From: Mastigias papua | Lineage: Eukaryota > Cnidaria > Scyphozoa > Rhizostomeae > Mastigiidae | Assembly: GCA_964019165.1 (NCBI GenBank) | Contig: OZ025271.1 | Location: 5,954,570 to 6,018,569, forward strand | Length of the DNA stretch: 64,000 nucleotides | Reading direction: 5' to 3' | Part shown: piece by piece, positions 63,441 through 64,000 of the stretch | Numbering within the stretch: position 1 is the stretch's first letter | Layout of the letters: every line of letters begins with the position of its first letter | The notes under the pieces: generated by a model | Seen by the model: only the letters and a program-made list of their open reading frames with translations | Told to the model about the DNA's origin: nothing | Databases searched by the model: none | Position numbers and translations under genes: made by a program

Positions 63441-63809
63441 ATAGCATGTTGTGTATTAAAACAGTATTTTTGTTGCAGCACTGCTTTCCTACAAACCACT
63501 TTTACATAAAATGACGATCTGAAGAAAGCCTTGTTAGAAGACTGACAGAATAAATTGGTCAAAGACTGCCAACAGTCTACCTTTCACCAGCGATAGACAT
63601 TCAATGATTACATCAAAAGTTCCCCAACAATAGACGTGTCTCTATGGGCAAATGAATGATATAAAGAGAAAAGAAAAGTCTGTAGTCAATAAACCTAGAT
63701 ATAAGATGGCTGGCGCCACAACTGCAAAGTGCCTTCCTTTACTTAGAAGATCTCATTATAAACGGGGTTTGAATAGGCCTCAAAGACAGGCCTACATTCC
63801 AATACATGG

Positions 63810-63812
<3 letters not shown>

Positions 63813-63860
<48 letters not shown>
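63813..63860. repeat. (TA)n tract near the right edge
   Basis: 48 bases of TA; otherwise nothing recognised from 63440 to the window end. Confidence 0.95.
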
Positions 63861-63865
<5 letters not shown>

Positions 63866-64000
63866 GATTTTTAATGTACACCCCATTAAAATGGTTCGTT
63901 CATTTACAGGAGGATGTGATAGGACGATATCTGGAAGAATACAACACAATTCCTTCAACTACCAGGCAAGTGAAGTCTGTATCCAGTTCTCTATTTGCTT

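Overview
This is animal (metazoan) nuclear DNA. It is AT-rich, contains split genes with GT-AG introns, and is crowded with microsatellites and small non-autonomous transposons. Nothing bacterial or organellar is visible. Three protein-coding genes can be reconstructed exon by exon, all on the minus strand: an ERGIC-53/LMAN1-type cargo lectin (3' part missing, 3202-9521), a complete HDGFL2/LEDGF-type chromatin reader with PWWP and integrase-binding domains (12585-32025, 15 coding exons, 699 residues), and a complete LHFPL2-type tetraspan membrane protein (36486-38618, 223 residues). The repeat style (long TA tracts, hammerhead-like palindromes, TTA-flanked Harbinger-type MITEs, tRNA-headed SINEs) suggests a marine invertebrate. 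A cnidarian such as an anthozoan is my best guess, but that is inference and not proven by the sequence.

Layout. 1-3201: probable remainder of the lectin gene or its 3' flank, with a MITE and a 304-bp palindrome. 3202-9521: lectin gene with LINE and foldback debris in its introns. 9522-12584: spacer with one MITE. 12585-32025: HDGFL2 gene, whose introns hold most of the TA tracts, four minisatellites, several MITEs, SINEs and a LINE scrap. 32026-36485: upstream spacer with a possible divergent exon and a foldback element. 36486-38618: LHFPL2. 38619-64000: about 25 kb in which I recognise no gene, only repeats, including a second TA-flanked palindrome, a LINE 3' end, MITE copies, and a three-copy dispersed repeat with an 18-bp minisatellite at the right end.

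The three genes have unrelated jobs (ER-Golgi glycoprotein transport, chromatin reading, plasma-membrane tetraspan) and do not form a functional cluster. The most unusual material is structural. Hammerhead-ribozyme-like cores occur in three elements, two of them palindromes bordered on both sides by TA tracts. An inverted pair of tRNA-derived SINEs sits next to a TA tract in a similar arrangement. One intronic minisatellite has a 21-bp unit, so it reads as an uninterrupted run of heptads in an open frame on the gene's own strand.
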